Assembly (NCBI GenBank): GCA_965219485.1
Contig: OZ244774.1
Coordinates: 806,001 to 870,000, forward strand
Origin: UBA8337 sp937907245
GTDB lineage: Bacteria; Pseudomonadota; Alphaproteobacteria; RS24
Reading direction: 5' to 3'
Length of the DNA: 64,000 bases
Below the pieces are notes generated by a model. That model saw only the letters and a list, made by a program, of their open reading frames with translations, was not told the origin of the DNA and made no database searches. Shown here one piece after another: positions 42,690 to 50,844 of this stretch (its first letter is position 1; each line of letters begins with the position of its first letter). A program made the position numbers and the translations under genes.

Positions 42690-43435
42690 GTTTAGTTCTG
42701 CGTCAATGGGTGGAGGCGGCAAAGCATGTCGTTGTCTTCACGGGAGCTGGAATGAGCACGGATAGTGGCATCCCAGACTTTAGGAGCCCGGGCGGGGTAT
42801 GGACGCGCATGGCGCCGATTATGTTTCAAGACTTTATGGCCAGCGAAGAAAACCGCATTGAAGCCTGGCGCCGCAAATTTGCTATGGCAGATGAGCTGGG
42901 CAAAAGTTTTCCAAATGATGGCCACAAGGCGATTGCCAAATTAGTGCAAAGCGGGAAAGTGAAAACGCTGATTACCCAGAACATTGATAACTTGCATCAA
43001 GATAGCGGCGTGGCGGATGAGCATATTGTGGAGCTGCACGGCAATGGCACTTACGCCACCTGTCTGGATTGCGATGCGCGCCAAGATATGCAAGCCATCC
43101 GCGCGGATTTTGAGGCGAGCCAAATGGCCCGCGCCCCGATGTGTTCTGCGTGTGGTGGTATTGTAAAGTCAGCGACGATTTCGTTCGGCCAAGCCATGCC
43201 AGAGACGCCCATGCAACGCGCCGAGGCGGCCAGCTTGGCTTGCGATTTATTTCTGGCGATTGGATCTTCTTTGCAGGTTTATCCGGCGGCAGGGTTTCCC
43301 GTGTTGGCGCGCCATAACGGCGCCCGTTTGGTTATTCTAAACCGCGAGCCGACGGAGTTGGACAGCTCTGCTTCTTTGGTCATTAACGAAGAAATAACTC
43401 CGACACTGCATAATCTAGTAAGCCTAGACAGTTAA
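42686..43435 (+). CDS. cobB: NAD-dependent protein deacylase (sirtuin)
   Basis: This sirtuin removes acyl groups from lysines using NAD+. The 249-residue protein has GAGMSTDSGIPDFRSPGGVW (20-39), TQNIDNLHQDSG (97-108), the catalytic His118 in ELHGN and zinc cysteines C126, C129, C153 and C156. These features match class II/III-like bacterial CobB proteins. The Tyr/Arg pair of desuccinylases is not apparent, so deacetylation is likely. It overlaps the hydrolase gene by 4 bases. Confidence 0.93.
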   Translation: MSLVLRQWVEAAKHVVVFTGAGMSTDSGIPDFRSPGGVWTRMAPIMFQDFMASEENRIEAWRRKFAMADELGKSFPNDGHKAIAKLVQSGKVKTLITQNIDNLHQDSGVADEHIVELHGNGTYATCLDCDARQDMQAIRADFEASQMARAPMCSACGGIVKSATISFGQAMPETPMQRAEAASLACDLFLAIGSSLQVYPAAGFPVLARHNGARLVILNREPTELDSSASLVINEEITPTLHNLVSLDS

Positions 43436-43597
43436 ACGAGATTTGAAGACTTATTCAGGCGCCTGCATGAGCATGGTAGAGTAGGGGTGCCGACGAAATA
43501 TTTTTTGCCTTTTATAGGTCTCAAACTGTGGTAGCGTTAGGCGGTAAAGGCGTAAACCTAAAGTAATAAAAACAATAAGAATAATAGAGGTTTTGCA

Positions 43598-44272
43598 ATG
43601 TTTCCTGTAGAAACCGCTGAGAGTTCAGCGGAAGAGGCCGTTCTCATTGAGGGCACGGTTAAGTGGTTTGATGCCGTTAAAGGATACGGTTTTGTAGTAC
43701 CAGATGCAGGCGGGGTCGACGTTCTCGTCCATCATTCGACTTTGCGTCGGGGCGGCTATGATACTTTATATCCGCTGGCGCGCATCAAATGCACTGTGGT
43801 GGAGCGCCCGCAAGGTCTTCAAGCTGACCGAATTGTGGCGATTGATAATACGGATGCTCAAGTACCGATTGGCAACCCAAGGCCGACAAGTGTGCTGGCA
43901 GGCATTTCCAATATTAGCGAATTTCAGCAAGCGCACGTAAAGTGGTTTAACCGCATTCGCGGGTTCGGCTTTGTTAATGTCGAGCCGGATGGCGAAGATA
44001 TTTTCGTGCATATGGAAGTGCTGCGAAAGGCTGAAATTGAGGCTTTGGTTCCTGGGCAATATATTCTGGTTAAATATGGCAATGGCCCTAAGGGGCTGAT
44101 GGCAACGGATGTGAAGCGCATTGATAGTGGCGCTCGGTTGCAATCAAATGCCAGCGAAAGCCAAATGGTTTTGCACGAGGACAGCCCCCAAGAGGCCCCC
44201 GCACCAACAGAGCAACCGGAACTCACAGATCAGCCGGAGCCGAGTGTTTTGACGCCCGAGAGCGGCGAGTAG
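43598..44272 (+). CDS. Double cold-shock-domain protein
   Basis: This 224-residue RNA/DNA-binding protein carries two cold-shock domains. The first is at about 17-85 (GTVKWFDAVKGYGFVVPD, VLVHHSTLRRGGY) and the second at about 110-180 (HVKWFNRIRGFGFVNVEPDGEDIFVHMEVL). The RNP1 and RNP2 motifs are good in both. A Glu/Pro-rich tail follows. Two-domain Csp proteins are typical of alphaproteobacteria. The 160-base A/T-rich leader could hold cold-responsive control. A repeat array follows the stop. Confidence 0.93.
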   Translation: MFPVETAESSAEEAVLIEGTVKWFDAVKGYGFVVPDAGGVDVLVHHSTLRRGGYDTLYPLARIKCTVVERPQGLQADRIVAIDNTDAQVPIGNPRPTSVLAGISNISEFQQAHVKWFNRIRGFGFVNVEPDGEDIFVHMEVLRKAEIEALVPGQYILVKYGNGPKGLMATDVKRIDSGARLQSNASESQMVLHEDSPQEAPAPTEQPELTDQPEPSVLTPESGE

Positions 44273-44290
44273 TCAATTCGCTGCTTATCG

Positions 44291-44384
44291 CTTTGTTGTT
44301 TGCGCTTGCGCTCACCTGTTTACTTTGTTGTTTGAGCTTGCGCTCACCGGTTTACTTTGTTGTTTGAGCTTGCGCTCAACAAAG
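44291..44384. repeat. 32-base tandem repeats with internal hairpins
   Basis: Two full 32-base units (starting 44291 and 44323) and a third 30-base copy (44355-44384) read CTTTGTTGTTTGAGCTTGCG and then CTCACCGGTTTA. The second and third units contain the small stem TGAGC-TTGC-GCTCA, and in the last copy the ends CTTTGT/ACAAAG lengthen the stem. The array lies 19 bases after the cold-shock gene and runs up to the thioesterase start region. Confidence 0.85.
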
Positions 44385-44404
44385 GCATATGGCACCAAAC
44401 AAAC

Positions 44405-44860
44405 ATGTCTGAATTCGCGGAAATTGACCTAGAGGCGTTGCAAGCCCCCGAACCGTTTCGCTTAAGTGTGCGGCGGGGGCCTTTCACGACGCATAATGGG
44501 CCTTGGTTTCATTGGGCCAGCCCCGATACGTTCCGCCAAGGCGTTCGTTTGCTTGAGCGTCATTGCAACAGCCGTGGCATTGTTCATGGCGGTTTTCTGT
44601 CTTCCTTCGCTGACGGTCTGGCGGCGACGTCGGTGTTTCGCGATGTGAAGCGGTCTTCTGTAACGATTAAGCTCAACACGGAGTTTTTGCGCAGCGCCGA
44701 AAGTGGCGATTGGCTGCAAGGCACGGCAAGGGTAACGCGGGCCACTGGCAAGACCGCGTTCGTCGATGCTTATGCTTGGGTTGGCGAAGCGCAAGAGCCG
44801 CCAATGGACGCGTTAATCTTCCGTAGCTCAGCTATTTTTAGATTATTAGAAAATAGGTAG
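44405..44860 (+). CDS. PaaI-like hot-dog thioesterase
   Basis: This 151-residue acyl-CoA thioesterase candidate starts MSEFAE at 44405. An extended frame from 44357 would include repeat DNA, so it is rejected. The hot-dog motif is CNSRGIVHGGFLSSFADGLAATSVF, with the conserved His-Gly-Gly and an acidic residue. VTIKLNTEFLRSAESGDWLQGTARV follows. The substrate is unknown. No strong ribosome site is visible, so the exact start is uncertain. Confidence 0.85.
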   Translation: MSEFAEIDLEALQAPEPFRLSVRRGPFTTHNGPWFHWASPDTFRQGVRLLERHCNSRGIVHGGFLSSFADGLAATSVFRDVKRSSVTIKLNTEFLRSAESGDWLQGTARVTRATGKTAFVDAYAWVGEAQEPPMDALIFRSSAIFRLLENR

Positions 44861-44907
44861 CTGTTTTGCTTGAAACGCAGAGACATTTCTATTAAGCAGG
44901 TGTCAGT

Positions 44908-44984
44908 CGGGGCTTGGCGCAGTCTGGTAGCGCACCTGGTTTGGGACCAGGGGGTCGCAGGTTCGAGTCCTGCAGCCCCGACCA
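44908..44984 (+). tRNA. tRNA-Pro (TGG)
   Basis: This is a 77-base cloverleaf with acceptor arms CGGGGCT/AGCCCCG, anticodon stem CCTGG/CCAGG with loop TTTGGGA (anticodon TGG), a GTTCGAGTC T-loop and encoded CCA. It is the second proline tRNA of the window. Confidence 0.97.
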
Positions 44985-45177
44985 TTTATCGAAATCACAA
45001 TAATCTGCTGCCGAATAGGGCTGTGACGACACATGCGACGCTTGTCCAAAAGCAAGCTGAATGCGCGCCCTTAAGGAACAAGGTTATGGGGTCGCCATCC
45101 CAGCCTTTCTTGAAAGCATAACTGGTAAATAAGAGCCTGAAACTTTAAGATAAAAGTTCCTTTTGAGATAACCGCAA

Positions 45178-46101
45178 GTGGCTATGATGAAATTTGTAAA
45201 TCCGGATGTTACCGCCGATGGCGAGGCGCGCGCTTGGGTCGATTTAACCAAGCTCGAGACCCTTTGGCTCAATACAGGCACTTTATGCAATATTCAGTGT
45301 GGGCATTGTTACATCGAATCTAGCCCGACGAATGATCGGTTGGTGTATCTAACGCTGGCAGATGTGCGCAGCTATTTGGATGAAATTGCCGAAGAGGGTT
45401 TAGGTACGCAACAAATTGGCATCACCGGCGGGGAGCCTTTCATGAACCCCGATATTATGCCAATCATCGAGTTGATTTTAGAGCGCGGGTTTGAGCTTCT
45501 GGTGTTAACCAATGCCATGAAGCCCATGGAGCATAAACGCGAAGCTCTCCTGAGCGTGCTGTCACGCTATGGCAGCCAAATGGTGCTGCGCATTTCGGTC
45601 GATCACTTTAGCCAAGCCCTGCATGAAGAAGAACGCGGCGAAAACACATGGGAGCCTATGGTGAAAGGGCTTCAATGGCTGTCCGCGTTCGGCTTTACCA
45701 TCGATGTTGCGGGCCGCACGCGCTGGAACGATAAAGAAGACGATTTGCGCCATGGGTTTGCGCGTCTTTTTAAATCATTAGGCGTGAGCGTAGACGCCCA
45801 AAATCCAAAAGAATTAATGCTGTTTCCCGAAATGGATGAAGGCGCGGAAGTGCCTGAAATCACCACCGAATGCTGGGGCATTTTGAACGTAGACCCGAAC
45901 GACATGATGTGCGCTACCTCGCGCATGGTGGTGAAGCGCAAAGGTGCCGAAAAACCCACTGTGCTGGCCTGTACCTTACTGCCGTATGAAGAAGAATTTG
46001 AAATTGGCACTACGCTGAAGCAAGCCAGTGAGCGGGTGAAACTGAACCATGCGCATTGTGCAAAATTTTGCGTTTTAGGGGGCGGTAGCTGTTCGGCTTA
46101 A
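45178..46101 (+). CDS. Radical SAM enzyme with C-terminal cysteine cluster
   Basis: This 307-residue protein has the radical SAM cluster motif C37-x3-C41-x2-C44 (LCNIQCGHC), GGEP at 84-87 and later barrel strands. A C-terminal set C265, C294, C298 and C305 (ending CAKFCVLGGGSCSA) could hold a second iron-sulfur cluster. Its 3' end overlaps by 27 bases the DUF2064 transferase gene coming from the other side. The partner genes are of types named for association with radical SAM/selenodomain proteins, which supports a shared pathway. The start may be GTG 45178 or ATG 45184. The substrate is unknown. Confidence 0.85.
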   Translation: MAMMKFVNPDVTADGEARAWVDLTKLETLWLNTGTLCNIQCGHCYIESSPTNDRLVYLTLADVRSYLDEIAEEGLGTQQIGITGGEPFMNPDIMPIIELILERGFELLVLTNAMKPMEHKREALLSVLSRYGSQMVLRISVDHFSQALHEEERGENTWEPMVKGLQWLSAFGFTIDVAGRTRWNDKEDDLRHGFARLFKSLGVSVDAQNPKELMLFPEMDEGAEVPEITTECWGILNVDPNDMMCATSRMVVKRKGAEKPTVLACTLLPYEEEFEIGTTLKQASERVKLNHAHCAKFCVLGGGSCSA

Positions 46102-46806
46102 CCAGTCTAGCAATTGTTTTTGAGCCGAGAGTAAGCTCGCCTCAGCAGCCAAGCTTTCGCGCAGCTCAACCAAATCTGCCGCCACATCCACATCTTGCTG
46201 CTCGGGCAGATAGTGAATTTCTAAGTCCAGTTGACGGAGCTGGCCAACCAATTGCTGTCGCGTCGTGCTTTCGCTGTAGGTTACGCTCGTCCAGCAAGAT
46301 TGCGGAATGTCTACGCCGCCAGCAAATAAATAAAACCCGCCATCAGAACACGGGCCAAGCACGATGGCGTTGGGGTCTTGTACGAGATGCTTTTGCGCTT
46401 CCTCGAGCAGGCTAGGCGTCAATTGCGGGCTGTCGGTTCCCATCAACATGGCTGCGCCATGGCTTTGGCGTAATTTGGTATAGACCTGATGCAGGCGCGC
46501 GCCCAAATCGCCATCGCCCGTCCAAAAACGCGGCAACTTCTGCCATTGAGGTTGGTCAAGTCCGTCGGCTTCTGCGATGGCCCAATGCGGGCGGATGGCC
46601 TTGGGTAAAGCCAGAGCCAGCTGCTCAATTGCCAGAACACTTAACTGATAAAACTGCTCGGCTTCCGCTTTACCAAGGCTCGCGGCCAAGCGTGTTTTTA
46701 CGGGCGAAAGCGCGGCTGTTTTGGCAAAAATTCCCAAACCAATTTGTTCCACGGGGCGAGGGTCTCGCGCTATTGGCATTTCACATGCATCCATTGTTTG
46801 AGCCAT
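46075..46806 (-). CDS. TIGR04282 / DUF2064 transferase-like protein
   Basis: This 243-residue nucleotidyl/glycosyltransferase-A-fold protein belongs to the group called rSAM/selenodomain-associated transferase 1. It has IFAKTAALSPVKTRLAASLG near 28-47, the GDLGARL segment, MLMGTDSPQLTPSLLEEA and VLGPCSDGGFYLFAG, which together match that family. It overlaps the TIGR04283 gene by 37 bases and the radical SAM gene by 27 bases at its end. The reaction is not established; a sugar or nucleotide transfer is expected from the fold. Confidence 0.85.
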   Translation of the reverse strand: MAQTMDACEMPIARDPRPVEQIGLGIFAKTAALSPVKTRLAASLGKAEAEQFYQLSVLAIEQLALALPKAIRPHWAIAEADGLDQPQWQKLPRFWTGDGDLGARLHQVYTKLRQSHGAAMLMGTDSPQLTPSLLEEAQKHLVQDPNAIVLGPCSDGGFYLFAGGVDIPQSCWTSVTYSESTTRQQLVGQLRQLDLEIHYLPEQQDVDVAADLVELRESLAAEASLLSAQKQLLDWLSRTATAP

Positions 46807-47366
46807 AAATACTGATGCAGCAGGGTGGTTTTGAGCCAGCCATTTTGCTGATATTTGCGCGCACTGGTGATCAGTCTTGCCGCTATGCGGTTGAGTTTGA
46901 CGTCGGCTTTATGAGCTTGCCAGACAAACAAATGGTCTTCCCCATAAGGTGCTGTTTCAGGGTACCCACCCAAGGCTTCAAATAGCTGTTTTTCGATGCA
47001 AAACGCTTGGTCACCAAAAGGGCAACCAAAAAACCGTGAGCGCATATTGGCCCCCCAGCTGTTTATTTTCATAAGCCAGCTGCCGCCCGCAAAGGCCAAA
47101 TCAAAATAGTGCAAAGCCTTTGGCTTATCGGCAATGGCTTGCTGGAGCTTTTGCCAGGCGTCATCGGGCAGGCTAGAATCGGCATGTAGAAACCATAAGT
47201 AAGCGCCCTTAGCTTTCGCAGCCCCCGCGTTGAGGCTCGCCGCCCGGCCTGCCTCTTGCGACAGAATGATTTCTATGTCGGGCGGCAGTTGGTCGAGGAG
47301 GGCGGTCGGCTCTGGCTCCTGCACTGCCATGGGAATGATAACTGAAACCGAGACGGCTACGCGCAT
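46770..47366 (-). CDS. TIGR04283 family glycosyltransferase-like protein
   Basis: This 198-residue GT2-like protein is of the rSAM/selenodomain-associated transferase 2 group. It begins VSVIIPMAVQEPEPTALLDQL, with EIILSQEAGRAASLNAGAAKAKGAYLWFLHADSSLPDD (the HADS acidic motif binds the metal/nucleotide sugar) and later FFGCPFGDQAFCIEKQLFEALGGYPE. It overlaps the mtnP end by 10 bases and the DUF2064 gene by 37, so the three are tightly coupled. Confidence 0.86.
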   Translation of the reverse strand: MRVAVSVSVIIPMAVQEPEPTALLDQLPPDIEIILSQEAGRAASLNAGAAKAKGAYLWFLHADSSLPDDAWQKLQQAIADKPKALHYFDLAFAGGSWLMKINSWGANMRSRFFGCPFGDQAFCIEKQLFEALGGYPETAPYGEDHLFVWQAHKADVKLNRIAARLITSARKYQQNGWLKTTLLHQYLWLKQWMHVKCQ

Positions 47367-48202
47367 AGCACTTCCAATAGTTCGCGCTTTGGCTCCGGGA
47401 TGTTTTCAGGCGGGGTAAGCAGAGCCGTTGCAAGCGTTTCGCGGTAACTTGCTTCGGCCTCGGGCAATGGGGTTTCGAGCAAGGCCAGTAATAATTCTTT
47501 GGCTTGGCTTAGGCTTTCGCCAAAGCGCGAAATAACATCGGCGACGCTGACATGCTGGCTTGGGTCATCCATCCAGCAATCATAATCTGTGGCAATGCCA
47601 ATGGTCGCATAGCAAAGCTGGGCTTCGCGGGCCAAGAAGACTTCTGGCACATTTGTCATGCCCACAAGGTCACACTCGGCGGCGCGCAAAAAATTGCTTT
47701 CAGCCTTGGTGCCGAGGCGCGGGCCGTCCACCCCTGCATAGGTTTTGTTTATATGAAGGGGAAGGTTCATCTGTTCGGCTTTGCTGGCGATCCATGCCGT
47801 CATGTTTGGGCAGACGGGCTCGGCGGTGGAAACATGGGCGGCGACCCCCTCACCAAAAAAAGTGCGTTCGCGATTGCCTTTTACAAAGTCAAAATATTGC
47901 GAGGGGATGGCAAAATCTCCTGGGTGAATTTCCTCGCGCAGGCTGCCGACAGCCGAAAAGCCAAGCACTTGTCGGGCCCCTAGTTTTTTGAGTGCAAAAA
48001 TATTGGCGCGGTAATTTACTTCATGGGGCAAAAACTCATGGTCTCGACCATGGCGCGGCAAAAACAGTACTTCGCGATTGCCATACTCGGCTTTTATCAC
48101 CGGAGCGGAAGGGGCCCCAAAAGGCGTGGCGACATTGAGTTCTTCTTTTACGTCTAGGCCATCCATTTCATACAGGCCTGTCCCACCAATAATTGCTAGC
48201 AT
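47357..48202 (-). CDS. mtnP: Methylthioadenosine phosphorylase-type enzyme
   Basis: This 281-residue nucleoside phosphorylase normally splits 5'-methylthioadenosine into adenine and the sugar phosphate. Family marks are AIIGGTGLYEMDGL, LFLPRHGRDHEFLPHEVNYRANIFALK, GFSAVGSLREEIHPGDF, TYAGVDGPRLGTKAE and ATDYDCW. GGGGAG lies before the ATG. It heads an overlapping operon with two transferases. It may serve methionine salvage, or remove adenine from another 5'-deoxyadenosine product of the nearby radical SAM enzyme. Confidence 0.92.
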   Translation of the reverse strand: MLAIIGGTGLYEMDGLDVKEELNVATPFGAPSAPVIKAEYGNREVLFLPRHGRDHEFLPHEVNYRANIFALKKLGARQVLGFSAVGSLREEIHPGDFAIPSQYFDFVKGNRERTFFGEGVAAHVSTAEPVCPNMTAWIASKAEQMNLPLHINKTYAGVDGPRLGTKAESNFLRAAECDLVGMTNVPEVFLAREAQLCYATIGIATDYDCWMDDPSQHVSVADVISRFGESLSQAKELLLALLETPLPEAEASYRETLATALLTPPENIPEPKRELLEVLCA

Positions 48203-48509
48203 TGTCTCTTTGCTCCCCTGCTCACGGCAAGCACCAGCGAGCCATTTAGCAAATGGTAGTGCAGGTTTGGGTCAGCCTCCACTTAAAAATAATCTCACAG
48301 TCGAATGAAATTTAGATGCAAGGGATTAGGCATGAAGGAAAAAGGTAAGAGCTCGATTAGCAAGGATTATTGTGGTTAAAGGATAGCCGCCCTGAAAATT
48401 AAATATGGCTGTCTACCCCCGTTTTTCTTGAGGCGCAAAATTTACCAAAACGGGCTTGGTTCTCATCGCAATTGTGCCTAGGCTATTTCAAATATTTTGG
48501 GAGCAAGCA
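48203..48509. other. Divergent intergenic region between mtnP and a thiolase gene
   Basis: This is the longest gap without a gene (307 bases). It is A/T-rich in its middle and must hold two divergent promoters. I see no clear hairpin, repeat or RNA gene. A 14-codon frame near 48331 has no ribosome site and is not called. Confidence 0.5.
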
Positions 48510-49697
48510 ATGACAAATACGCAACCAACGATTGTGGCCGGTGTCGGCATGATTGCTTTCGGCAAACCAGGGGCCTCGGAAAATTATGACGTTATGGGCG
48601 AAAAAGCCATTCGCGAGGCTTTGGCCGATTGCGGATTGGACTTCTCTCATATCGAACAAGCCTATGCGGGCTATGTTTACGGCGATAGCACTTGCGGCCA
48701 AAAAGTAATTTACAAAGTCGGCATGACCGGCATTCCTGTTTTCAACGTGAATAATAATTGCTCCACCGGCTCATCGGCTTTGTTCATGGCCCGCCAAGCG
48801 GTGCGAAGCGGCCTTGTGGAATGCGCGCTCGCCGTGGGCTTTGAGCAAATGCAACCGGGCGCTTTGGGTAATATTTGGGAAGACCGCCCCAGCCCCTTTG
48901 ATGCGTTCGATAGCGAATGTGCTGAGCTTTTCGATAGCGAGGCGCCTTTGGCGCTGCGATATTTCGGCGGTGCGGGCAAAAGCCATATGGATAAATATGG
49001 CACGGAGCTATCTGACTTCGCAGAAATTCGGGCCAAGGCCAGCCGCCACGCGAAAAACAATCCGAAGGCTTTATTCCGCACAGAGTTAAGCGCAGGCGAT
49101 GTTTTGCAATCTCCGGAAATGATTCCTGGTGTGATGACCCGCCTGATGGCTTGCCCTCCAACGTGTGGAGCGGCGGCGGCTATTTTAGTATCCGAAGGCT
49201 TCGCTAAAAAACATGGCCTGTCGACGGGCGTTAAAATTGTGGCGCAATCGATGACTACCGACACCCCAAGCACATTCGAGGCGCATGATATGATGCAGCT
49301 TGTGGGCTATGATATGACAGGTGCGGCGGCGCGCCAGGTCTATGAGACGGCGGGCCTTGGCCCGACAGATATCGATGTCGTGGAATTGCATGACTGCTTT
49401 GCCCATAATGAGCTGATTACCTATGAGGGCTTGGGGCTATGTGGGGAAGGCCAAGCGCAAAAGTTTATTGCCGATGGAGATAACACCTATGGTGGCCAAG
49501 TGGTAACCAATCCCTCGGGCGGGCTGTTGTCCAAAGGGCATCCTTTAGGCGCCACCGGTCTGGCGCAATGCTATGAGCTGACCCACCAATTGCGCGGCTC
49601 GGCAGGGGCGCGCCAAGTGGAAGGCGCCAAGACGGCACTGCAGCATAATTTAGGTCTAGGGGGCGCTTGCGTGGTGACCCTTTATCAAGCTGGTTAG
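48510..49697 (+). CDS. Thiolase-family lipid-transfer protein (SCP-x type)
   Basis: This 395-residue protein is a thiolase of the SCP-x type, which cleaves or transfers acyl groups of branched or sterol-like CoA substrates. The ATG at 48510 has GGGAGC upstream; the frame above it is not protein-like. It shows the nucleophile Cys84 in NNNCSTGSSA, PTCGAAAAILVS, the motif HDCFAHNE and GHPLGATGLAQCYEL near the C-terminus. DoxX follows after 46 bases. Confidence 0.9.
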   Translation: MTNTQPTIVAGVGMIAFGKPGASENYDVMGEKAIREALADCGLDFSHIEQAYAGYVYGDSTCGQKVIYKVGMTGIPVFNVNNNCSTGSSALFMARQAVRSGLVECALAVGFEQMQPGALGNIWEDRPSPFDAFDSECAELFDSEAPLALRYFGGAGKSHMDKYGTELSDFAEIRAKASRHAKNNPKALFRTELSAGDVLQSPEMIPGVMTRLMACPPTCGAAAAILVSEGFAKKHGLSTGVKIVAQSMTTDTPSTFEAHDMMQLVGYDMTGAAARQVYETAGLGPTDIDVVELHDCFAHNELITYEGLGLCGEGQAQKFIADGDNTYGGQVVTNPSGGLLSKGHPLGATGLAQCYELTHQLRGSAGARQVEGAKTALQHNLGLGGACVVTLYQAG

Positions 49698-49743
49698 CCA
49701 GTCGTAATTGCGTTCAAACTTTGAAAAAAAAACGGAGATTAAA

Positions 49744-50133
49744 ATGAACAAAAAACTAGATACAGTGGCCCTCACGGTTGGGCGCAGTTTACTTGGGGTT
49801 TATTTCGTATTGCCGGGTTTGGCCAAATTTGCCTCCTGGCAGATGCATGTCGATATGATGGTGAAACACAATATACCGCTGGCCGAGCCGCTGTTGTTTA
49901 TTGCAGGTCTTGCTAACCTCATTCTGGGTGGCTTGCTGTTGGCCAATAAACAAGTCTGGTTGGCGGCCTATGGTTGTGTCGCTTATATTCTGGTCATCAA
50001 TCTTTGCTTGCATGATTTTTGGAATTACACGGGCATCGAAGGCGCCCATGAACTGCAAAACTTCGTAAAAAACCTCGGTATTCTGGCAGGTTGTTTGGTG
50101 CTGGCGAGTTATGCTCGCACGTCCAAAAGCTAG
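49744..50133 (+). CDS. DoxX family membrane protein
   Basis: This is a 129-residue DoxX-like protein with four hydrophobic helices. It has VGRSLLGVYFVLPGLAKFASW at about 11-31, NLILGGLLLA, a third helix with ILVINLCLHDFW, and a C-terminal helix. ATG 49744 is chosen over an in-frame upstream ATG/TTG because it follows AACGGAGATTAAA. The function of such short DoxX proteins is unclear; roles in oxidative stress or quinone-linked chemistry are suggested for the family. Confidence 0.87.
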   Translation: MNKKLDTVALTVGRSLLGVYFVLPGLAKFASWQMHVDMMVKHNIPLAEPLLFIAGLANLILGGLLLANKQVWLAAYGCVAYILVINLCLHDFWNYTGIEGAHELQNFVKNLGILAGCLVLASYARTSKS

Positions 50134-50286
50134 ACGGTCTCGATCTAGGGCTTCGGCGCAGGATATCGCTCGGGCGGTAAGCCTGTCGCCGGAAGGGTTG
50201 TTTGGGCAAAGCCTCAAGCTAGACTAAGCGCGCGATGAGGCAATTTCGCTACTGCATATTTTGGTTAGACAGGCTATACACACGTC

Positions 50287-50790
50287 ATGAAAAATAAACT
50301 TTTAGCTATAATCGCTACTCTGCTGCTGTCGCCTATGGTCACGCAAGCGCAAACTAAGGAAAACAACAATCAGGCGGATGCTGGCTGGCGCCCGACGCAA
50401 ACCATGTATTGCTCAGACGGTGAGTTCGATTGGGACAGTGGGCAATCGCTGTATGATTTCGTTATTCTCACGCGCGCGCCAGGCGACTTTTTAATAAGTT
50501 ATCTTGGCATTCCGCATCCAAGTTTCGAGCGTCGCCAGTATTCTCATTTATGGATGAAAATGGTTGGGCATTATTCGTCCAGCCTTGAAACCCGGGGGGA
50601 CGAGCGCATTTATCGCTTGAAGTTGGAAGTCGATAATCAGCCGAGCCGCATCGGCGAGTTGACCATTGGGGCCGGTGGTAAATATACGTTCACCATGACG
50701 CCGCCCTTGAGCCGGCCCGTAACAAGTGCCGGGCTTTGCTGGGACTCGTTGAAGCCGGAGCCTCGGGCGCTACAAAAAAGACGACGCTAA
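50287..50790 (+). CDS. Unrecognised exported protein
   Basis: This 167-residue precursor has a good signal peptide (LLAIIATLLLSPMVTQAQ, likely cleaved after QAQ near residue 22). The mature part has two cysteines (MYCSDG and LCWDS) that could form a disulfide and is rich in beta-strand-like stretches. It ends in a basic RALQKRRR. No family is recognised. It lies just before a GT10 gene on the same strand, 54 bases away. Confidence 0.72.
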   Translation: MKNKLLAIIATLLLSPMVTQAQTKENNNQADAGWRPTQTMYCSDGEFDWDSGQSLYDFVILTRAPGDFLISYLGIPHPSFERRQYSHLWMKMVGHYSSSLETRGDERIYRLKLEVDNQPSRIGELTIGAGGKYTFTMTPPLSRPVTSAGLCWDSLKPEPRALQKRRR

Positions 50791-50844
50791 CTCGGGGTGA
50801 ATTCAAAACTTGCTCAGACCTCTGATAATCGGTAGGAGTGAGCT

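Noticed and set aside
44291..44384. Possible CRISPR array
   Set aside because: The repeats are directly adjacent with no spacers, only three copies exist, and no cas gene is present. The same holds for the 18-base repeats at 55453-55542.
45178..46101. Possible selenocysteine extension of the radical SAM protein, suggested by the selenodomain name of its partner families
   Set aside because: The frame ends in TAA, not TGA, and the C-terminus already carries ordinary cysteines.
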